NCBI GenBank assembly: GCA_902760755.1
Contig: CACWHK010000028.1
Location: 1-55,316 of the forward strand
Direction of reading: 5' to 3'
Source of the DNA: an uncultured Lachnospiraceae bacterium
Lineage (GTDB): Bacteria; Bacillota; Clostridia; Lachnospirales; Lachnospiraceae
DNA length: 55,316 nucleotides
A program made the position numbers and the translations under genes. Position 1 is the first letter of the stretch. The number at the start of each line of letters is the position of its first letter. The notes under the pieces are model-generated. The model ran no database searches. It was not told the origin of the DNA and was given only the letters and a program-made list of their open reading frames with translations. Shown here piece after piece: positions 8,850-19,200 of the stretch.

Positions 8850-9819
8850 CTACCTCTCTTACAAAGATCTCATGAAGGGAAAGCTCGGAGAGATCGTACT
8901 TTACAACCGGGATATTCTTCTCGATCAGACGCTTCAGCAGCTGCTGTGCCTGATCGTCGCCGGTCACACGGATCCGGTACTCATTTTCCTTCTCGGTAAG
9001 GATTTCTGCGCCCACGGCCTTGATCTCTGCGGAAGCATCCTGCTCCGTCTTGAGGATCAGGTTCACACGACCGTAAGACTTCTTGATATCATTCAGATTG
9101 CCCTGTACCACTACCTTGGAACGGTGCAGGATGGTGATGTCCGTACAGAACTCCTCCACGACCTCCATCTGATGACTGGACATGATGATGTACTTGCCCG
9201 CTGCGATCTGCTCCCGGACAACATCCTTCAGGATATCGGCATTCACCGGATCCAGACCGGAGAAGGGCTCATCCAGTACCAGAAGCTCCGGATCGGAAAG
9301 CAGGGCGATCAGGAACTGGATCTTCTGCTGATTACCCTTGGACAGCATATCCGCGGTTCTTGCCTTCGGCTTCTTCAGCTTCTTCCCGCCGGCCGCCGAA
9401 TCTACCCGCACACCGGCAGCCGTCTCGATCTGAGCCGCCTTCTCGGGATATAGATACTCCTCAACCTTAAGTCGCTCAGCCAGTCTGGCGATCCGGTCGG
9501 TCAGTGTCTTTCCGGTCACGCCTCGAAGCTCGCCGAAATACCGGATCTGATCCATCAGCATATACTTGGGATAGAGGCCACGCTCCTCAGCCAGATATCC
9601 GATATTGCAGGTATCAAAGTTCAGAGGTCCTCCATTCCAGCTCACCTCGCCTCCGTTACGCTCCAGCATGCCGAGGGTCATACGGATCGTGGTACTCTTT
9701 CCTGCACCGTTGCTCCCCAGAAGCGCATATACGCCCGGCTTCGGCAACTCAAAGGAAATGTGGTCCACAACCACTTTGTTTCCATACTGCTTGAATAAAT
9801 CCTTAACTACCAGTCCCAT
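8821..9819 (-). CDS. ABC transporter ATP-binding protein (NatA-like)
   Basis: Nucleotide-binding subunit (332 residues) driving the two downstream permeases. Walker A is LLGSNGAGKSTT (about residues 33-44), the signature is LSKGNQQKIQ, and Walker B is LLVLDEPFSGLDP, followed by the switch region SSHQMEVVEE. An insert rich in Lys and Ala (near residues 133-152) precedes the signature motif. The C-terminal 90 residues form the usual accessory domain of NatA/CcmA-type proteins. The gene begins 26 bp after the citrate synthase remnant, so it may be co-transcribed with it. Confidence 0.92.
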   Translation of the reverse strand: MGLVVKDLFKQYGNKVVVDHISFELPKPGVYALLGSNGAGKSTTIRMTLGMLERNGGEVSWNGGPLNFDTCNIGYLAEERGLYPKYMLMDQIRYFGELRGVTGKTLTDRIARLAERLKVEEYLYPEKAAQIETAAGVRVDSAAGGKKLKKPKARTADMLSKGNQQKIQFLIALLSDPELLVLDEPFSGLDPVNADILKDVVREQIAAGKYIIMSSHQMEVVEEFCTDITILHRSKVVVQGNLNDIKKSYGRVNLILKTEQDASAEIKAVGAEILTEKENEYRIRVTGDDQAQQLLKRLIEKNIPVVKYDLSELSLHEIFVREVGDEVSESNQ

Positions 9820-9845
9820 CCTTTAACCTTTCCCTTTCTTTTCCC

Positions 9846-11110
9846 TTACTCAGTTTCGTCCCACAGTCTTTCTTCCATGGGAACATACTCTTTATGCATA
9901 CCCACGTATTTGTACGCCGGACGCACGATCTTTCCGTTGTTGACAATCTCCTCGATCCGGTGCGCGCACCAGCCGGAGATCCGGGCGATCGCAAAAAGCG
10001 GCGTAAAGAATTCCATGGGAATACGCAACATAGTATACACAAGACCGCTGTAAAAATCAACATTCGCGCAGACAGGCTTCTTCATGTCGCGGTTCCGCAT
10101 GATCAGCTCCTTCGCGATCCTTTCTACACGGTCATAGAGGGCAAACTCCTTCTCGAAGCCCTCCTCCTCGGACAGCCTCCGGGCATATTCCTTCAGGATC
10201 ACGGCTCTCGGATCGGACAGCGTATAAACCGCATGCCCCATACCGTAGATCAGACCGGAATGATCAAAGCCCTCCTTATTCAGAAGCCCCTGAAGATAGG
10301 TCCGAAGCTCCTTCTCATTCTCCCAGTCGGAGATATTTGCCTTCAGATCCGCGAACATCTGCTGTACCTTCAGGTTCGCACCACCATGCCGCGGTCCCTT
10401 CAGGGAGCCGAGAGATGCAGCCACCGTGGAGTAGGTGTCCGTTCCCGTGGAGGTAATAACATGGGTGGTAAATGTAGAGTTGTTACCACCACCATGCTCC
10501 GCATGCAGCACCAGACAAATGTCCAGAACCTTGGCCTCCAGCTCGGTATACTTCGGATCCGCGCGATCACCGGGAAACGGGCGATCAGGCTGAGGGACTG
10601 CTCCAGGATATGCCGGACCTCGATGGAATCCGGATTCTCATCATAGGAGTAAAGTGTCAGCACGCAGCGCTGCAGCACATTCATGATGTTCCGGCTGGGT
10701 GCCTTCATGATCACGTCCCGGTTGAAGTTCTCCGGTAACGGACGCAGCTGCCCGATCACATGCATGAACTCCTGTAACTGCTCCTCCGTCGGAAGCTCTC
10801 CGAACAGCAGTAGAAATGTAGTTTCCTCGAATCCATGCTTCGTATCATGGAAGCCCCGTACCAGGTCTCTTACACTGTAGCCCTGATAGTAGAGCTCGCC
10901 GTCGATGGGGATCCGCTCCCCGTTCTCGATCCGGAAACCATTTACATCCGAGATCTCGGTAAGGCCCGTAAGTACGCCCTTTCCGTTGGAATCACGGAGG
11001 CCTCTCTTTACATCATACTGGGAATACAGGCGCTGATCGATCTGTCCCGCATCCGCACAAAAGTCCACATATTTATTGACCAGATCATTCATCTCGTCGC
11101 TGTTGATCAT
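9846..11110 (-). pseudogene. Citrate synthase, disrupted by an internal deletion and frameshift
   Basis: Citrate synthase joins acetyl-CoA and oxaloacetate. The N-terminal part reads well from the ATG at 11110 (GGAGGGATAATC ribosome-binding site) for 183 codons to about 10562 (ILEQSLSLIARFPVIA). The continuation is in another frame (ADPKYTELEAKVLDICLVLH) and runs to the stop at 9846. It has the catalytic-type AEHGGGNNST and GMGHAVYTLSDPRA histidine motifs. Together the parts give about 421 residues against roughly 450-460 expected for this family, so about 35-40 residues appear missing at the junction. A TGATCGC direct repeat lies next to the break. Either a real null allele or an assembly error is possible. 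Its start overlaps the phosphoesterase stop (ATGA). Confidence 0.85.
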
Positions 11111-11892
11111 TGATTATCCCTCCTTTGCCGCGCGGCGGCCTTCTCAAACTCCTCCCGCTCCGCGGCATCCTTCGCCGCTCTACGCTCCAGCACCTTCGTG
11201 GTGATCTTATGCTTCTCCTGCTTCCGGTCCTTCCGGTTCGGCTGACCCTCCTGATTCTTAAAGAACAGCCCCCGCTTCGGCGGGTCATCCGGGATCTCCA
11301 CATCAAAGACATACCGTTCATAGGCGTTGATCACCCGGGTATCCATATAGGTCTCCTCCCGCTTCACACCCCGTCCGTAATTAAGGTGCACATGGCCATG
11401 CAAAAAGAGCGTCGGACTGTAATCGATCAGAAGCTCGGTCAGCCCGATAAAGCCACGGTGCGGGATATCATCTCCGTCATTGATTCCGAGAGCCGGCGAG
11501 TGCGACACCAGAATATCGAAGCCCTTCTTTCGCTGGAGCTTCAGCTTCAGCTTCAGGATCCGGCGCTTCATTTCCGCATCCGAGTACTGGTACGGGCCGT
11601 AATTATACTTCATACTGCCCCCGAGTCCCAGGATACGGACCCCACGATAGACGTAGATCTGATCATCAATACATTCACACCCCTCCGGCGGCGTGTCATC
11701 ATAACAGCCGTCATGATTCCCGTGCACATAAAGTACCGGAACCTTGGCGTAGGTTGCCAGGAAGGACAGATACTGCGGTGCCAGATCTCCGCAGGAAATG
11801 ATGAGATCGATCCCCTCTAATTTAGTTTTCTCGAAGTAGTCCCAGTAGTACTTGGATTCTACATCAGCGATCGCCAGGATCCTCATCTTCAT
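11107..11892 (-). CDS. Calcineurin-like metallophosphoesterase
   Basis: The 261-residue protein has the metallophosphoesterase motifs in order: an N-terminal D at ADVE (usually DxH, so the first histidine position is altered), GDLAPQY, GNHDGCYDD, SHSP and GHVHLNYG. It is a cytoplasmic two-metal hydrolase. The substrate is unknown. The last 50 residues are a charged tail rich in Lys, Arg and Glu (RKQEKHKITTKVLERRAAKD) that may bind nucleic acid or a partner. It overlaps the ParB/BMP gene by 29 bp and the citrate synthase start by 4 bp, so all three are one transcript. Confidence 0.88.
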   Translation of the reverse strand: MKMRILAIADVESKYYWDYFEKTKLEGIDLIISCGDLAPQYLSFLATYAKVPVLYVHGNHDGCYDDTPPEGCECIDDQIYVYRGVRILGLGGSMKYNYGPYQYSDAEMKRRILKLKLKLQRKKGFDILVSHSPALGINDGDDIPHRGFIGLTELLIDYSPTLFLHGHVHLNYGRGVKREETYMDTRVINAYERYVFDVEIPDDPPKRGLFFKNQEGQPNRKDRKQEKHKITTKVLERRAAKDAAEREEFEKAAARQRRDNQ

Positions 11893-13855
11893 CTTTACGT
11901 ACGCCCTTTAACTCTACGATGTTTCTTGCTTTCTCCTTCAGGGACTCCACGACAGGGATCTCCCCCACCACGCAGTCCACAAGCCAGTCCATCTTCATGA
12001 TCTCCTCCGCCGTAAGTGCTTCCCCCTCCTTGCAGCGGACTTCACCCTCCTGATCCCGGATCTCTCCGGTGAAGGGCGCAAACCGCTCATCGATGATGGA
12101 CTTCTTCATAAGCTCGATCAGTTTTACAGTCGGATCCGGTGTCTTCTCGGACAGGATCACATCGATCACGCCGGAGGAAAGACCCCACCAGTAGTTGATG
12201 GCCTTGTCATCCGACGGCGTGTCGGTCTTCTCCCATGCCCCGTCTATGATGAGGCGGATGATCCTCTCGTATAGAACGCCCCAGTTGACCACGGGCATGG
12301 CCACATTTACGGGCTGGCCCTCGGTCAGCCGGTACATACCGAACTTCCGGGAGGCATGCCGCGGCGTGATCATATCCTGGTCGGACACATAATCCACGCC
12401 ATTGTTATAGAAGCTTTGATACAGCGCATCCTTGGAAATGTCGTCCTTCCGTGTGGTCCATTCCAGCAGGACCTGCACCTCCGGATTCACCATCCGTGCG
12501 CCGATGGCAAATGCATTGATATTTGCTGTCACACCGTAGATCGGATAATCTGCCAGATACCCGATTCGGTTGGTCTTCGTCAGGATTCCGGCCAGCATGC
12601 CCGAGAGGAACTTAGCCTCATACAGGCGCGCATAATAGGTCCGAATATACCGGTGACTGGTATTGAGGGAGCAGTTCAGCACCCGCACCTCCGGATGCTC
12701 CACCGCCACCTTCAGGCTGGGCTCGATCATCTGGGAGGTTGTGGTGAAGATTACCTCCGTCCCCTCGTCCCGGATCAGCTCCTCCATGGCCAGAATGGTC
12801 TTCTCCTCGGTATCCGCCGTGGTGATCTTCAGGGTATTCACCTTGTTGCCGAAGACCTCCTTGATATGATTCCGTCCCAGCTCGTGAGAATAGAGCCAGT
12901 CCGAGGTGGAAGGATCCCGGTCATAAATAAATGCAACGTTTAAGGGCTTCTCCTCCGAGGGCTCGGAGTGCAGCACCCTTGAAAGCAGTGTTTTCTTCGT
13001 GGTGGGCGGGTCCAGCGTCACTGTCACCTCCTGCCCCTGATTCATCATCAGGAACTCCTCCCACATTTTCGCAAGCACCGTCTTGATCTCGGCGATGTTC
13101 ATGCCAACCACGGTCTCATAATCATACACCTGGATGGTCCGGAGAAATGCATCCCCGGTGGTGATATTCTCCAGCTTCTTTCCGCCCTTCTCCTCGTAGG
13201 CCTTGGAGAATTTATAGTAGGCAGAGGTCAGGTTCTGCACCTGTTCATCCGTCCAGGTAAGCTCCGGGGCGGACATATCGGTTCCGGTCACCTCCAGCAG
13301 TCGGTGGAAATTCCCCTCCTTGGAGAACCAGATGAAATTCACACCGGTCTTCCGGTTGAAATCCATGAATTCATAGTAGATGCGGATCTCCGGATCATCA
13401 CTCTTCACCGGGATCTTCCGGGTCACAAGGGCCGGGACATTTACCGAATCAAAGTACTTCAGCACGCTGGCCCGCTTGTTCCCCTCCAGCACATAGTAAT
13501 AGTTGAGATACTCATACACCTTGATGGGATCATGAATTCCCTCTTCCATATGGGCATCGCAGAGGGCGGACCATTTCATGGCAAACTCCGTATCCTTTTC
13601 CAGGATCGGCATGAAATTGCACGCAAAGGAATTGGCCCTTCCGGCCGTGGCTGTTCCGACGATCCGGTCCAGGGGGATCGTCACAAGCCCGAGGTTCACC
13701 TCGCCGCGGATCTTAGCGCCCTGAAGCACCTCGTCCAGCACCGCAGGATTCGGAGACTTTCCTTCCTGCTTTGCTTCCTTTGCGGCCTTCTCGCCCAGCT
13801 TCTTCGCTTTTTCATATTCTACGTAAGACAAATGTAGCACCTCCACGTCCGGCAC
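11864..13855 (-). CDS. ParB/Srx-like domain fused to a BMP (PnrA-like) nucleoside-binding domain, cytoplasmic
   Basis: 663 residues with no signal peptide or lipobox. Residues 55-150 resemble a ParB/sulfiredoxin fold (GLVTIPLDRIVG, then YVLEGNKRASVLKYF). A linker helical region follows to about residue 300. Residues 304-570 match the BMP/PnrA family of purine-nucleoside binding lipoproteins (NVAFIYDRDPSTSDW, KFLSGMLAGILTKTNRIGYL). BMP proteins normally sit outside the cell and feed ABC importers; here the domain must be inside, suggesting a ligand sensor. The gene has the first start of the operon running to citrate synthase. Function is inferred only from domains. Confidence 0.75.
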   Translation of the reverse strand: MPDVEVLHLSYVEYEKAKKLGEKAAKEAKQEGKSPNPAVLDEVLQGAKIRGEVNLGLVTIPLDRIVGTATAGRANSFACNFMPILEKDTEFAMKWSALCDAHMEEGIHDPIKVYEYLNYYYVLEGNKRASVLKYFDSVNVPALVTRKIPVKSDDPEIRIYYEFMDFNRKTGVNFIWFSKEGNFHRLLEVTGTDMSAPELTWTDEQVQNLTSAYYKFSKAYEEKGGKKLENITTGDAFLRTIQVYDYETVVGMNIAEIKTVLAKMWEEFLMMNQGQEVTVTLDPPTTKKTLLSRVLHSEPSEEKPLNVAFIYDRDPSTSDWLYSHELGRNHIKEVFGNKVNTLKITTADTEEKTILAMEELIRDEGTEVIFTTTSQMIEPSLKVAVEHPEVRVLNCSLNTSHRYIRTYYARLYEAKFLSGMLAGILTKTNRIGYLADYPIYGVTANINAFAIGARMVNPEVQVLLEWTTRKDDISKDALYQSFYNNGVDYVSDQDMITPRHASRKFGMYRLTEGQPVNVAMPVVNWGVLYERIIRLIIDGAWEKTDTPSDDKAINYWWGLSSGVIDVILSEKTPDPTVKLIELMKKSIIDERFAPFTGEIRDQEGEVRCKEGEALTAEEIMKMDWLVDCVVGEIPVVESLKEKARNIVELKGVRKDEDEDPGDR

Positions 13856-13910
13856 ACATCCCCATCCATGAGTACCGTCTGTTCGCAGTCTTTCGTAACC
13901 CTTATTTTAT

Positions 13911-13990
13911 GTCATTCTGAGTCCCGAAGGGACGAAGAATCCCCTGACTCAGTGACAGGATCCTTCGGTCGCTTGGCTCCCTCAGGATGA
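13911..13990. repeat. Paired REP-like repeats (inverted couple)
   Basis: Unit 1 (13911-13942) begins GTCATTCTGAGTCCC and ends GACGAAGAATCCC. Unit 2 (13958-13990) is the reverse orientation of the same core (its complement begins TCATCCTGAG and ends CGAAGGATCC). Each unit is a small palindrome and the pair can form a larger stem. It fills the gap between the malic enzyme stop and the ParB/BMP start. Confidence 0.75.
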
Positions 13991-13997
13991 AAGATCT

Positions 13998-15167
13998 CTA
14001 TCGTGTGACTCCCGCACGAACGGCTTCATCCGCCACAGCCTTCGCCACAACCTTCGCAACCTCAGCATTGAAGGCATCCGGAATGATGTACTCCGGTGTG
14101 ATCTCCTCCTCCGGGATCACGGCTGCGATGGCACGTGCAGCTGCTTCCTTCATGGACTCGGTGATGGCTGTTGCTCTGGCATCCAGGGCTCCGCGGAAGA
14201 TTCCGGGGAATACCAGCACGTTATTGATCTGGTTCGGGAAGTCAGAACGTCCGGTGGCAATGATATTTGCGCCACCCTTCTTCGCCTCATCCGGCATGAT
14301 CTCCGGAACCGGGTTCGCCATGGCGAATACCAGCGGATTCTCGGCCATGGTGCTGATCATTTCCGCAGTTACAATATTCGGAGCGGAAACGCCGATAAAG
14401 ATATCCTTGCCCTTCATCACGTCTGCCAGACTTCCGCGCTCTTTATTCTTATTGGTCACCTCAGCCATGGCTGCCTGTGCCGGGTTCATGAACGGCTCAC
14501 CCGGGCAGAGCGCACCCTTCGAGGATACCAGCACTACATTTCCGATGCCGAAGCGCTGCATCAGCTTGCAGATGGAGATACCGGCTGCACCGGCACCACT
14601 GATCACGGCGGAGCAGTCCTCCCACTTCCGTCCGGTCAGCTTAAATGCATTGATAAGGCCTGCGCAGACAACCACAGCGGTTCCGTGCTGATCATCATGG
14701 AATACCGGGATATCCAGCTCTTCCTTCAGACGACGCTCGATCTCGAAGCACCGCGGTGCGGAAATGTCCTCCAGATTGATACCGCCAAAGGACGGTGCGA
14801 TCCGCTTTACGGTCTCGATGATCTCCTCCGGATCCTTGGTGTCCAGGCAGATCGGGAAGGCATCCACATTTCCGAAGCGCTTGAAGAGGATGGACTTTCC
14901 TTCCATAACGGGGATGGCTGCCAGGGGTCCGATATCGCCGAGGCCCAGAACTGCGGTACCGTCGGATACGACAGCCACCGTGTTGGCCTTACATGTATAC
15001 TTATATGCATCCTCCGGATTCTCGTGGATCTTCCGGCAGGGCTCTGCAACGCCCGGTGTATAGGCGGTGGAGAGGTCGTCGCGGGTTTCCACCCGGACCT
15101 TGGAAACTACCTCCAGCTTGCCCTGGTTCTGTTCATGCATCTCGAGACTTAACTTGTTGTAATCCAT
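13998..15167 (-). CDS. NAD(P)-dependent malic enzyme
   Basis: Oxidatively decarboxylates malate to pyruvate. The 389 residues are the short bacterial form without the phosphotransacetylase tail. Recognisable segments are STAYTPGVAEPC, SDGTAVLGLGDIGPLA, HDDQHGTAVV, the Rossmann glycines ISGAGAAGISI and VFAMANPVPEI. An AAAGGAAAG ribosome-binding site lies before the ATG at 15167. It is followed downstream by a REP couple and preceded by the radical-SAM-like gene with a 69-bp gap. No paralogue is present in the window. Cofactor preference cannot be assigned. Confidence 0.94.
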   Translation of the reverse strand: MDYNKLSLEMHEQNQGKLEVVSKVRVETRDDLSTAYTPGVAEPCRKIHENPEDAYKYTCKANTVAVVSDGTAVLGLGDIGPLAAIPVMEGKSILFKRFGNVDAFPICLDTKDPEEIIETVKRIAPSFGGINLEDISAPRCFEIERRLKEELDIPVFHDDQHGTAVVVCAGLINAFKLTGRKWEDCSAVISGAGAAGISICKLMQRFGIGNVVLVSSKGALCPGEPFMNPAQAAMAEVTNKNKERGSLADVMKGKDIFIGVSAPNIVTAEMISTMAENPLVFAMANPVPEIMPDEAKKGGANIIATGRSDFPNQINNVLVFPGIFRGALDARATAITESMKEAAARAIAAVIPEEEITPEYIIPDAFNAEVAKVVAKAVADEAVRAGVTR

Positions 15168-15236
15168 TTTTCTTTCCTTTCTCTATATGAGTCTGCTGCT
15201 ATATCTGCCGGTGATCTTAAAATCCATTCTCCCGGT

Positions 15237-16109
15237 TTACAGTAGATCTAACAGGTTCATCTGCGTTCCTTCCGTCCGGTTTTCATACTTCCGGCTGTAG
15301 GTCAGGATTTCTTTCCTGTCGCATATTATATCATTTGACTTGCAACTGTCAAACAGATATGCAAGGAGTTCCTTCTGTTTTTCGGGAATCAGTTCATTTT
15401 CCTCTCCATAGATCGAGAGCAGCTCCTTCGCCAGCTCCCGGTCCCGGCGGGAAAGTTCCTTATAAAAGTACTCCCGGCTGCCGTTCTGCAGCTGGCACTT
15501 CAGATCCCGGTGATCCACCATGCGGATGCCGTAATCCTTCGCCATCTGGAGCAGCATGCCCAGTGTGGTTGTTGTATCGTTGATCTTCGGGATGATGGGA
15601 TCCAGCAGGAGGATGGTCTCGATCTTCGCCTTGGCCAGCTCCTCGATCAGCTTGATCCGCTCCGACACGCCCAGCTCTCCCTCGATCAGACGGAACTGCT
15701 CGGTCTGCAGTGTCGGAAGGGGGATACAGATCACCACCTTGGTCTTCCTTGCCAGCTCCTTCAGGATATCCAGATCCCGGAGCAGCAGGCTGTACCGCGT
15801 GGTGATGCACACGCCGAAATCACAGCGGTCCAGTACCCGGAGGCACTCCCGCATGATCCCGAACTTTTCTTCCAGCGGATTGTAGGGATCGGAAAGTCCG
15901 CCCACGGAGATCATTCCCCGGGTCCGCTTCCGGCGGAGCGAGTGCTCCAGCACCGCAGCCGCATCCTTCTTTACCTCCACGTCCTCCGGCTTCTCCACGC
16001 GGGCCGTCTTGGCCCGCACCGGTGACACGATACAGTGATCCGTAACCCCGCGGTAGATGTTCATCCCATTCTGGGGTGTCAGTATGGTTTTCACCTCTAC
16101 GATATGCAT
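15237..16109 (-). CDS. SPL-family radical-SAM-like protein with degenerate cluster motif
   Basis: The 290-residue protein matches the SplB-like radical SAM proteins found in Clostridia (ILTPQNGMNIYRG opening, GLSDPYNPLEEK, CITTRYSLLLRDLDIL, ILLLDPIIPKIND). In that family the RGCTHGCIYC segment carries the CxxxCxxC ligands of the 4Fe-4S cluster. Here the matching residues are Val22, Cys26 and Ser29, so two of the three are gone, and the nucleotide sequence is unambiguous. Normal radical chemistry is therefore unlikely. It lies 95 bp after the JetC-like gene on the same strand and might be co-transcribed with it. No frameshift or stop is present. Confidence 0.75.
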   Translation of the reverse strand: MHIVEVKTILTPQNGMNIYRGVTDHCIVSPVRAKTARVEKPEDVEVKKDAAAVLEHSLRRKRTRGMISVGGLSDPYNPLEEKFGIMRECLRVLDRCDFGVCITTRYSLLLRDLDILKELARKTKVVICIPLPTLQTEQFRLIEGELGVSERIKLIEELAKAKIETILLLDPIIPKINDTTTTLGMLLQMAKDYGIRMVDHRDLKCQLQNGSREYFYKELSRRDRELAKELLSIYGEENELIPEKQKELLAYLFDSCKSNDIICDRKEILTYSRKYENRTEGTQMNLLDLL

Positions 16110-16204
16110 GCCTTCTCCTTCCCCATCCTCATAAATCCTTCCTTTTCATACCCAAACGTCCGGACGCCCTTCCCGGAGGCTGTCCTTTGGGTAATCAGAA
16201 GGCT

Positions 16205-19200
16205 TTAGATAAAATCAAATGTTGCCTGCTCATACTCCAGTGCGTGATACTCCACGGCCTCCTCGGAGGTCCGGCTGCTGTACTGGGTAACCACCGTCAG
16301 GGCCTTGCCTCCGGCCATCTGCTGGCCCAGGACATAGTTCACATCGAACCGGCCCGTGATCTCCGGCGTCGCCCCGCGGGACGGCACGATCAGCTGCACA
16401 TGATTGGTCCGAAGCAGCTCGAAGATCGGTTCCCAGATATAGATATCCTTTGCGGCACCGAAGGGATTATCAATAAAAATGGTCTTCGTCCGGTTTCCGC
16501 TGTCCTGCATGGAATACATGCCGGAGATATAGTTGATCACCGAGATCAGGAACTGGATGTAGATACCCTGGGACTGTCCCGTACTTCCCACAGCCTCCTC
16601 GTACTTTAAGTACCGGCTCTGCTCCCTGATCCTCTCCCGCTTGTAGAGCTGCAGGCGGATCTTATTCATATCCGTAACGATAACGCCGAAGAGTCGTTTC
16701 AAGGCCAGCTCGGACTGCAGATACCGGTGCTGCTCCGCCTCCGTCTTCTTCGCGTCGGCTTCCGCAACGATCCGGTCAATATGCTCCGACATCCGCTGCC
16801 GCAGGAACTCATCCTTCACATACGGGATGGAAAGCCGGATCATCTGGACCATTTCCTCGGAGCCCTTCTCCTCTGTGCCTCCCAGAGAGGAACGCATCTT
16901 GATCTGGGACAGGCTCTGCAGCTTATCCAGCTCGGTCCGTACATCCAGGCAGCGCTCCACGCACTGCTCCACGAAATTCTCCTTCAGCTTCTCCATATCC
17001 GAGAGGCCCTGCTCCACGCGGGACCGCTCCAGACGGATCAGCTCCTCCATATCCGTAAGGCGCTTTGCCAGAGACTCTGCCGCTGCCTTGGAACCCGGCA
17101 GCTCCGCATCATCCCGGATGGAAACGGACAGGGTAGCTGCCCCAAGATCCATCAGCGTCTGGGTAACCTGCCCCTTGGTCCGAAGCATCTGGCTCTTCGC
17201 CTTCTCCAGACTCTTATCATTCCGGTCAAGCCGTAGCAGCAGCTCCTCGAAATCCCGGTGCAGCTGATTCTCCGGACAGGAGAGAACCTCTGCCCCGGAG
17301 AGGTCGATCCGGTACCGCTCCGTAAGGCGTCCTGCCTCCCGGTACAGTCCTTCGCTCTCCTGGCTCTGCTTCTGGAAGGTTTTCAGCGCTTCCCGCGCCT
17401 CTGCCAGACGCTTGCCGGAGGTCTTCTTCCGCTCCTCTGCCTCGGGGATAGCCCGCTCCAGCTCCTCTGCCGAAAGGGGCTGCGCCGTGTACTCTCCGTA
17501 GGCTGCCTTGATATTCTCGATGGCGTACTCGATGCTTCCCGTCAAATGCTGCACCGCTGCCGTACGCTCTGCCAGTTCATCCTGCTTTACCTTCAGGCGG
17601 TCTCTTACCTCCCGAAGCAGTGTTTCTTCACCTGCAAGTCCTGCCCGTTCTCCCGGAAGGATCTCTCCCTTCTTGTAGGCAGCTTCCAGCTCCTCCAGGG
17701 ACTGTCCCCGCTCCAGGATGGAGGCTTCCAGACGCTTCATGCTCTGGGTCAGGGTATCCTGCAGCATCTGCCGCTTCGCGAGACTCTCCTCCACGCCGGA
17801 CATGGTCTGCTTCCAACGACGGAACTGACCGGTCAGCTCCTCCAGGGTTCCCCGCTTCACGGGGGCAACTCCCGGCTGCTCGTAAGCCTCGTACTGCTCC
17901 TTCCAGGTCATCTCGGTCCGCTCGATCACAACCTCCAGCTGCTGGCGGGATTCCCGGAGTCCGTGCAGTACCCGGTCCTTTTCTTCCTCCTCCACGCTGC
18001 GGGTGGTGATGGCCTTCTGCAGACGCTGCACGGTCTGACTATGCTCCCGGATGGAAGCCTCCAGCCGGTCCAGCTCCTCCTGCAGACCTGCAAGCTCCTT
18101 CAACGCCCCGCATTTTGTTTCCAGAGACTGAAGGCGATCCTCCAGTGCGCCTTCTTCCTCCCTGCCTGCTGCCAGGGTACCTTCCGCACTCTCCAGAGCC
18201 TTCCGAAGCTCCAGGGCTTCCTTCTGACAGATGGAAAGCTCCTCCTCCGGATTCACGCTGTGCAGAGCGCTTTCCTCCCGCATCAGGAATTCCAGATCTC
18301 CCTGCTGGGTACGGACTGCATCCTCCAGAAAGCTTCGCTCGGTCCGCGCATTTTCGGCAGATTCGGAAAGCACTGCCAGAAGCCGCTTCCCGGTCTCCTC
18401 GGAAAGGAAATACTCCCTCCCCGGATGTACGTAGAACCAGTACTCGGAAACCTCCGCTGCTTCCTGCAGCTCCTCCAGATCATAGATCCGGACAGCCGTA
18501 TGCTCCGTCTCCAGGGTGCGTAGGTTTTCATCCGCCGCAAGCTTCTTATAGTCTCTGGTCACGATACCGTAGGGAAGCTCAGGATTTGCGGTAAGCAGCT
18601 CCTGACGCTCCTCCTTCGGAAGCTGTGCCAGATAGTCCGCGCCGAACATGGCACTTACGCCATGGCGGGTGGTGATATAAGAGAGGACCTTTGCCACGTC
18701 CTCGGAATCATCGATCAAATGTCCTTCCCGGACCCGCTTACTCCGCTTCTCGATGGTAAGCAGCTCCCGCTCCAGTTCCGACAGCCGGGCGATATCCCGG
18801 GAGAGCTTCTTTAGGATGGCATCATGGAGATCCTCTTCCTCCGCATGGTAGATCCGTGCCAGCTCGGAGCATCTGGCTGCCCTTGCATTTCGGGCATCCT
18901 CCTCCGCCTTCCAGCGCTCTGCCTGCCTGGTAAGCTCTGCGGCTTCGGATTCCTTCTCCAGCAGCTGCTGCCGGAGGTTTGCCACCTCCATCTCCATCTT
19001 CTCTCTGCCACGACCCAGCTCTGCAACTCTCTGCAGGATCTCCCGTCGCTCCTTCTCTGCTTCCGTAAGCAGCAGGGACGGAGGTGTGAGGGAGGGGGCT
19101 TCCAGCGTGGCATTTACGGCGCTGACCCGGTCACGGACTGCGCTTCGCTCCGTCTCTGCCAGAGCCAGCTCCCGCTCGGTCACCGCCAGCTCGATCCTGG

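Noticed and set aside
15237-16109. JetD nuclease next to the JetC-like gene
   Set aside because: The protein has the SplB-like radical SAM layout, not a TOPRIM domain.
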